Below are positions 27,971 to 32,075 of a stretch of DNA of 32,075 nt, in pieces. The stretch is from positions 1 to 32,075 of the forward strand of contig PKTB01000011.1 of the NCBI GenBank assembly GCA_002869385.1, in the 5' to 3' direction. The position numbers were made by a program, and so were the translations under genes. Under the pieces are notes generated by a model. That model saw only the letters and a program-made list of their open reading frames with translations, was not told the DNA's origin and ran no database searches. The number at the start of each line of letters is the position of its first letter. The stretch's first letter is position 1. Source of the stretch: Marinilabiliales bacterium. Its GTDB lineage: Bacteria; Bacteroidota; Bacteroidia; Bacteroidales; ML635J-15.

Positions 27971-28294
27971 TTCGGATGTAAAAATATGAAAAAAATGCTA
28001 GTATTGTGATTTAGTAAGTGACAAAATTCAAATTATTACAAGTTTACGGCATACATTTTTAACATGAAGAACGGAGAACAGGGCATGGAGTGGTATTACT
28101 ACTATATGCACTATGCACTATGAGTCATACTACTTTTGTTAAAGCAAACCCTTTACAAAAACTAAATTAATGATAAACGTAATCCTCAAATATGGGCCAA
28201 TTATATAATATATAACATAAAAGTTAAATTTAGGTCTGAATCTTGCCTATATGAAATCATATTTTTACTAATTTTACAATTAAATATTATAATT
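27971..28294. other. 324-base intergenic stretch with low-complexity words
   Basis: No gene is seen. It holds imperfect repeats (GAACGGAGAACAGGGCATGGA, and ATGCACTATGCACTATG near 28109) between 28066 and 28130. An AT-rich stretch leads to the DUF1573 gene. TTG (28243-28245) and TAATTTTA (28269-28276) with a 23-nt spacer could be a weak promoter. Confidence 0.55.
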
Positions 28295-28951
28295 ATTAAA
28301 AACATCACATTGATTATCTCTTTTATAGTCCTTTCTGGATTTATCTTTGCTCAAGATGATACAAACGAACCAGATAAAACATCTAAAGCAAGTTCTATCG
28401 TTTTCAAATCAACTGTATATGACTTTGGCACATTACAATATCAAGAAGATGCTACAGGTGAATTTGTTTTTAAAAACGTTACAAAAGAACCTGTTAGATT
28501 AACAAATGTAAGAGCATCTTGCGGTTGTACTGGAACAGATTGGCCAAGAGAAGAAATTAATAAAAGAAAAAAGGGTACAATTAGTGTTACTTACGATACA
28601 AAACGTGTTGGAAAATTCCACAAAAACGTATATGTATATGTAGACGGAAACCCAAATCCTATACAATTAGAAATAAAAGGTGAAGTTTTAGCAGGAGAAG
28701 ATAGTTCAAATAAAAACAGAACGATCACAAAACCTGTTAAAGCTCCTGAAAAAGTAAGACTAAACAACAATGCTAAATCTGTAAACCCAAGTACTAAAAG
28801 TAAAGAGAAAACAGTTTCTACATCTGAATCTAATACAGAAACTAGTTCTGAAACAAACAGCTCAGAAGTAAATAAAAGTAGTAGCTCAGTTAAAAACACA
28901 GCTAATACAACTCAAAAAGTAGAAAAGAAATCCACTTTTAAAACAGAATAA
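28295..28951 (+). CDS. DUF1573 domain protein; start codon apparently ATT
   Basis: An exported protein with a signal peptide (IKNITLIISFIVLSGFIFAQ) and a DUF1573 Ig-like domain (about 30-125): FKSTVYDFGTLQYQEDATG, then RLTNVRASCGCTGTDWP, then VGKFHKNVYVYVDGN. The rest is a Lys/Ser/Thr-rich tail of low complexity. A TTG at 28310 would cut into the leader. The natural start, judged from a MKN-type leader and the AT-rich upstream, is codon 28295-28297, which is ATT rather than ATG. ATT is a rare start, so this may be a G-to-T start loss. The aminotransferase gene follows after 16 bases. Function unknown; DUF1573 proteins are common in Bacteroidota envelopes. Confidence 0.75.
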   Translation: MKNITLIISFIVLSGFIFAQDDTNEPDKTSKASSIVFKSTVYDFGTLQYQEDATGEFVFKNVTKEPVRLTNVRASCGCTGTDWPREEINKRKKGTISVTYDTKRVGKFHKNVYVYVDGNPNPIQLEIKGEVLAGEDSSNKNRTITKPVKAPEKVRLNNNAKSVNPSTKSKEKTVSTSESNTETSSETNSSEVNKSSSSVKNTANTTQKVEKKSTFKTE

Positions 28952-28967
28952 TTAAATTATAAAAAAA

Positions 28968-30167
28968 ATGCCAAAAATTTCAGACAAAGGGATGGCGATG
29001 CCATCATCCCCTATTCGTAAGTTAGTACCTTATGCTGAAGCAGCAAAAGGACGTGGGGTTAAAGTATATCACTTGAACATAGGACAACCGGATATTAAGA
29101 CTCCAGAAGTTGCACTAGATGCTATAAAAAACCTTAAAGAAGATGTAATCGCCTATAGTCACTCAGCAGGGAATTTATCTTATCGTAAAAAACTGGCAAA
29201 ATCTTATCAAAAGTTTGACATAAACATTACTGAAGATGAGATGATTATTACCACCGGAGGTTCCGAAGCAATTACAATCGCTTTCAACTCAACCCTAAAC
29301 GAAGGGGATGAAGTTATAATTCCTGAGCCATTCTATGCAAATTATAATGGTTTTGCAATACAAACAGGTGTTGTAATCAAACCCATCACTTCAAGTATAG
29401 AAAATAATTTCGCTTTGCCTTCAATTAAAGAGTTTGAGAATTTAATTACAGATAAAACTAAAGGAATTGTTATTTGTAATCCAAATAATCCTACAGGTTA
29501 TTTATACTCAGAAGAAGAGCTTTTTAGACTAGCTGAATTAGTTAAAAAATATGATCTTTATTTATACTCAGATGAAGTTTATCGTGAATTTTGCTACGAT
29601 GGCAACAAACATCTATCAGTGATGAACTTGCCCAATTTGGAACAAAATGTCATAATGATGGACTCTGTTTCAAAGAGATATAGTATGTGCGGTGTGAGAA
29701 TTGGATGTCTAATCTCTAAAAATAAAGATGTAATGAGCACTGCAATGAAGTTTGCACAAGCAAGATTATGTCCTCCATCATTTGGGCAAATCGCTTCTGA
29801 AGCAGCTATAGAAACTCCACAAGAATACTTTAACGAAGTTTATGAAGAGTATATTGCAAGAAGAGACTTTATGGTTGCCGAATTAAACAAAATTGAGGGA
29901 GTTGTTTGTCCAAATCCTAAAGGTGCATTTTATACTGTTGTAAAACTACCAATTGATGATGCTGATAAATTTGCACAGTGGATACTAGAAAGCTTTGAAT
30001 ACAATAAGCAAACTGTTATGATGGCTCCTGCAACAGGATTTTATAATACACCGGGACTTGGAAAAAATGAGGTGAGAATTGCATATGTTCTTAAAATAGA
30101 AGATTTAAAGAATGCTATTGAAACATTAAAATATGCTCTCGAAGAATATCCTGGAAGAGTAATCTAA
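28968..30167 (+). CDS. Class I pyridoxal-phosphate aminotransferase (aspartate-aminotransferase-like)
   Basis: A 399-residue PLP enzyme. It shows the N-terminal LNIGQPDIKTPE, the TTGGSEAI phosphate loop, CNPNNPTG, SDEVYREF, and the PLP-binding Lys236 in the SVSKRYSMCG block. It probably transfers amino groups between Asp, or another amino acid, and 2-oxoglutarate; specificity is not certain. It sits 16 bases after the DUF1573 gene and is followed by a strong bidirectional hairpin. The frame is intact. Confidence 0.92.
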   Translation: MPKISDKGMAMPSSPIRKLVPYAEAAKGRGVKVYHLNIGQPDIKTPEVALDAIKNLKEDVIAYSHSAGNLSYRKKLAKSYQKFDINITEDEMIITTGGSEAITIAFNSTLNEGDEVIIPEPFYANYNGFAIQTGVVIKPITSSIENNFALPSIKEFENLITDKTKGIVICNPNNPTGYLYSEEELFRLAELVKKYDLYLYSDEVYREFCYDGNKHLSVMNLPNLEQNVIMMDSVSKRYSMCGVRIGCLISKNKDVMSTAMKFAQARLCPPSFGQIASEAAIETPQEYFNEVYEEYIARRDFMVAELNKIEGVVCPNPKGAFYTVVKLPIDDADKFAQWILESFEYNKQTVMMAPATGFYNTPGLGKNEVRIAYVLKIEDLKNAIETLKYALEEYPGRVI

Positions 30168-30185
30168 GATACTTATTTTAAAATA

Positions 30186-30215
30186 AAAAAGGAGGCCAAA
30201 ATTGACCTCCTTTTT
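30186..30215. terminator. Bidirectional rho-independent-type terminator
   Basis: A 10-bp stem (AAAAAGGAGG 30186-30195 with CCTCCTTTTT 30206-30215) surrounds a 10-nt loop and ends in T-runs on either strand. It sits between the convergent aminotransferase and adhesin genes and can serve both. Confidence 0.88.
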
Positions 30216-30224
30216 GTTTATCTA

Positions 30225-32075
30225 TTACTTAACAACTAACTTCTGTGTAAATTCCTTATCACCTACATATAGTTTCACAAAGTAAACTCCAGGTTGATAA
30301 TGACTTAAATCTATTGAAGTCTTACTTATCACGGGTTGATATGAATAAACTACTTGACCAAGAATATCTATTATTTGAATTTGATCACAAAGATTAGACT
30401 CTGTTTCAATATAAACAATATGGTCAGTCGGGTTAGGATATATACTATATACTATTTCATTGTCAACAATAATATCAACCCAGTCAACTATAAAATCTTC
30501 TGCATCAGTACAACCATTAGCATCAAAAACTTCAACTGAATAGTTGCCAGGAGTTAAACCTGTTAAAGTTTCACCTTCATTAAGTGTTGACCAGATAATT
30601 GTATAAGGTTCTGTTCCTCCGGTTACAACAGCTTCAGCAGCACCATCAGATGCAAACTCTCCAGATGCTGAAGTCACATTGACAACAATTGTGGGAGATT
30701 CATGAACAGATATATAGAAACTATTCTCTGCTGTACATGAACCGTTTGCTGAATATACATAAACTGTCTGACTTGATGTAATGTCTGTTCCTACTGCTAC
30801 AGGGTCTATTCCACCGGATGTTAGGTAATAATCTCCATTTGTTAAGGCTGGTAATGTGTAAACATCACATGCACTTACATCTGCTGGTGCATCAACTAGC
30901 GGTGTAGTTGTAATATCAACAAAGAAACTGTTTTCTGCTGTACATGAACCGTTAGCTGCGTAAACATAAATTGTCTGATCTGATAAAATATCAGTACCGG
31001 CTGCAATTGGGCCTACCCCACCTGTTGCTGAATAGTAATCACCATTTGTTAAGGCTGGTAATGTGTAAACGTCACATACACTTACATCTGCTGGTGCATC
31101 GACTAGCGGTGTAGTTGTAATATCAACAAAGAAACTGTTTTCTGCTGTACATGAACCATCTGCTGCGTAAACATAAATTGTTTGATCAGCTAAAATATCT
31201 GTTCCTACAGGAATTGGTCCTACTCCGCCTGTTGCTGAGAAATAATCACCGTTTGTTAGTGGTGGCAATGTGTAAACATCACATACACTTACATCTGCTG
31301 GTGCATCTACTAATGGTGTAGTAGTAATATCAACATAGAAGCTATTCTCTGCAGAACATGAACCGTTAGCTGCGTAAACATAAATTGTCTGATCTGATAA
31401 AATATCAGTACCGGCTGCAATTGGGCCTACCCCACCTGTTGCGGAATAGTAATCTCCATTTGTTAAAGCAGGTAGTGTGTAAACGTCACATGCACTTACA
31501 TCTGCCGGTGCATCTACTAGTGGTGTAGTCGTAATATCTACAAAGAAACTATTCTCTGCTGTACATGAACCATCTGCTGCATAAACATAGATTGTCATAT
31601 CAGAAGTTACCTCATAACCAACTGGTAATGGGTCAATACCACCAGTAGTTTCAAAGTACTCACCATCAGTAAGTGCTGGTAAGATATATGAATCACATGC
31701 ACTTACATCTGCAGGGGCATCAACTAGTGGTGTAGTAGTAATATCTACATAGAAACTATTCTCTGCTGTACATGAACCGTTTGCTGCATATACATAAATT
31801 GTTTGGTCTGCTAAAATATCTGTACCGACTGCAATGGGACCTACTCCGCCTGTTACTGAATAGTAATCTCCATTAGTTAAAGCAGGTAGTGTGTAAACGT
31901 CACATGCACTTACATCTGCTGGTGCATCAACTAGCGGTGTAGTAGTAATATCAACATAGAAACTATTTTCTGCTGCACATGAACCGTTTGCTGAATATAC
32001 ATAAACTGTCTGACTTGATGTAATGTCTGTTCCTACTGCTACAGGGTCTATTCCACCGGATGTTAGGTAATAATC
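30225..32075 (-). CDS. Large T9SS repeat adhesin (N-terminus outside window)
   Basis: The minus-strand frame is open to the window edge: 616 residues are visible. Tandem 69-residue Ig-like units (PLVDAPADVSACDVYTLPAL, then NGDYY, then GGVGPI...TIYVYAANGSC) each carry two Cys that may form a disulfide. After these comes one SprB-type domain (VVTGGTEPYTIIWS, then LTPGNYSVEVFDANGCT) and a T9SS type A sorting domain (SIYPNPTDHIVYIE...GVYFVKLYV...KLVVK). It is probably a surface adhesin like those used in gliding or attachment. The Met at 31598 lies inside a unit and is not the start. Confidence 0.9.
   Translation of the reverse strand, partial: DYYLTSGGIDPVAVGTDITSSQTVYVYSANGSCAAENSFYVDITTTPLVDAPADVSACDVYTLPALTNGDYYSVTGGVGPIAVGTDILADQTIYVYAANGSCTAENSFYVDITTTPLVDAPADVSACDSYILPALTDGEYFETTGGIDPLPVGYEVTSDMTIYVYAADGSCTAENSFFVDITTTPLVDAPADVSACDVYTLPALTNGDYYSATGGVGPIAAGTDILSDQTIYVYAANGSCSAENSFYVDITTTPLVDAPADVSVCDVYTLPPLTNGDYFSATGGVGPIPVGTDILADQTIYVYAADGSCTAENSFFVDITTTPLVDAPADVSVCDVYTLPALTNGDYYSATGGVGPIAAGTDILSDQTIYVYAANGSCTAENSFFVDITTTPLVDAPADVSACDVYTLPALTNGDYYLTSGGIDPVAVGTDITSSQTVYVYSANGSCTAENSFYISVHESPTIVVNVTSASGEFASDGAAEAVVTGGTEPYTIIWSTLNEGETLTGLTPGNYSVEVFDANGCTDAEDFIVDWVDIIVDNEIVYSIYPNPTDHIVYIETESNLCDQIQIIDILGQVVYSYQPVISKTSIDLSHYQPGVYFVKLYVGDKEFTQKLVVK
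30690..32075 (-). repeat. 207-bp tandem coding repeats with a higher-order pattern
   Basis: The CTTACATCTGC landmark recurs at 30874, 31081, 31288, 31495, 31702 and 31909, always exactly 207 bp apart. Units are near-identical in DNA. One variant (GGIDPVAVGTDITSSQ type) appears near 30799 and again near 32041, exactly six units (1242 bp) apart. A second variant recurs two units apart (30979 and 31393). The mosaic indicates gene conversion or block duplication. Confidence 0.9.

Overview
The window looks like chromosomal DNA of a Bacteroidota bacterium, probably Bacteroidales/Marinilabiliales-like. It is AT-rich, three proteins end in or carry remains of type IX secretion (T9SS) sorting domains, and several genes have the TAnnTTTG -7 promoter element in place of a sigma70 -10 box. 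Shine-Dalgarno sites are weak and lipoproteins are common. No rRNA, tRNA, CRISPR array or intact insertion sequence was found.

Layout. 2-1744: end of a secreted calcium-binding-type repeat protein. 2005-4047: membrane metallophosphoesterase and short-chain dehydrogenase. 4090-7197 (minus): T9SS fibronectin/beta-helix protein. 7481-8983: twitch-type radical SAM protein. 9066-13089: a TetR-controlled set (regulator, cupin lipoprotein, small exported protein, polyferredoxin membrane protein, outer-membrane barrel). 13217-15205: lipA and a lipoate-protein ligase, a lipoate synthesis plus salvage pair. 15239-17743: a scarred region with an ATPase remnant, phased repeats, a broken dinB and a ParDE toxin-antitoxin pair bounded by inverted repeats. 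17758-22939: alaS, divergent from an M23 peptidase and a beta-propeller protein. 22936-30167: a lipoprotein, an amino-acid permease, an esterase lipoprotein, an FAD oxidoreductase, a DUF1573 protein and a class I aminotransferase. 30225-32075 (minus): a repeat adhesin running off the window.

The most striking signal is nine in-frame stop codons spread over seven otherwise intact reading frames (1490, 1679, 5059, 8372, 12115, 16161, 16488, 17417, 24989), plus one apparent ATG-to-ATT start loss (28295). None comes with a frameshift, and frames stay clean on both sides. Where the family residue can be judged, TGA sits at Gly and TAA at Glu, as expected from G-to-T changes on the coding strand. 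All three stop codons are involved, and TGA ends two intact genes, so a simple code change is unlikely. A mutator spectrum, oxidative-damage artefact in the assembly, or readthrough are the alternatives.

The best candidate for an undescribed functional system is the TetR-cupin-polyferredoxin-porin set. Its two main membrane components share an unusual acidic DEF-type motif, suggesting an envelope redox module.
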